Source of the DNA: Vibrio lentus
Lineage (GTDB): Bacteria > Pseudomonadota > Gammaproteobacteria > Enterobacterales > Vibrionaceae
DNA: 64,000 nucleotides
Assembly: GCF_030409755.1 (NCBI RefSeq)
Contig: NZ_JAUFQE010000002.1
Span: 558,001 to 622,000, forward strand
Direction: 5' to 3'
Shown here: positions 63,998 through 64,000 of the stretch, piece after piece
Position numbering within the stretch: the first letter of the stretch is position 1
Layout of the letters: every line of letters starts with the position of its first letter
Notes under the pieces: generated by a model
Database searches by the model: none
Told to the model about the DNA's origin: nothing
What the model saw: the letters and a program-made list of their open reading frames with translations, nothing else
Made by a program: the position numbers and the translations under genes

Positions 63998-64000
63998 AAT

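Overview
The window is a stretch of Vibrio chromosome, most likely the large chromosome of a Splendidus-clade-like species. The evidence is close protein similarity to Vibrio families as I remember them, typical Vibrio gene order (for example ald-lrp-ftsK-lolA-rarA-serS and bioA/bioBFCD), and moderate AT richness. Almost everything is housekeeping or core metabolism. I see no rRNA, tRNA, CRISPR array, integrase, prophage, complete insertion sequence or recognisable defence island. The window opens inside lolD and closes just upstream of the fetB start.

Layout. 1-8486: envelope biogenesis (lolD-lolE, a divergent DUF2062 gene, comEC, then msbA-lpxK-ycaR-kdsB). 8487-14014: cmk, rpsA with an autoregulatory-type leader, ihfB, lapA-lapB and pyrF. 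14115-18425: miaE, an uncharacterised anchored protein, cysB and a methyltransferase. 18591-27363: ald and lrp (divergent), ftsK, lolA, rarA and serS. 27473-36154: a receiver-TPR response regulator, the biotin cluster bioA/bioBFCD around a BirA operator, a 55-residue protein and htpX. 36417-42196: mnmA-hflD-purB on the minus strand, an 89-residue protein, gsk and hns. 42212-52130: a lysine-riboswitch-controlled NhaC-family transporter, then the complete hisGDCBHAFI operon behind a histidine attenuator. 52315-64000: a YchJ-like protein, an EAL-HDOD protein, lpxH and ppiB separated by a MITE-like repeat, cysS, tdk, a YdcF-like and a nucleotide-sugar-epimerase-like pair, a TIGR02647 protein, a coiled-coil lipoprotein, focA and fetB.

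The genes form several working sets. Lipid A and LPS: msbA exports it, lpxK and lpxH make it, kdsB activates Kdo, and lapA/lapB tune LpxC. Lipoprotein sorting uses LolA, LolD and LolE. Biotin and histidine synthesis are each complete or nearly so. Translation and nucleotide metabolism are represented by rpsA, serS, cysS, mnmA, cmk, pyrF, purB, gsk and tdk.

The most informative non-coding signals are the lysine riboswitch before the NhaC-type transporter, the his leader peptide and attenuator, the GGA-loop hairpins before rpsA, a BirA operator, PurR-like palindromes before purB and gsk, and a perfect FNR-type site before focA. Less expected are a terminator-like hairpin that ends 7 bases before the lpxH start, a MITE-like element between ppiB and lpxH, and a 12-bp-arm palindrome of two perfect DnaA boxes beside a cluster of GATC sites after focA. 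I did not find a convincing new multi-gene system here; the leads are individual elements.
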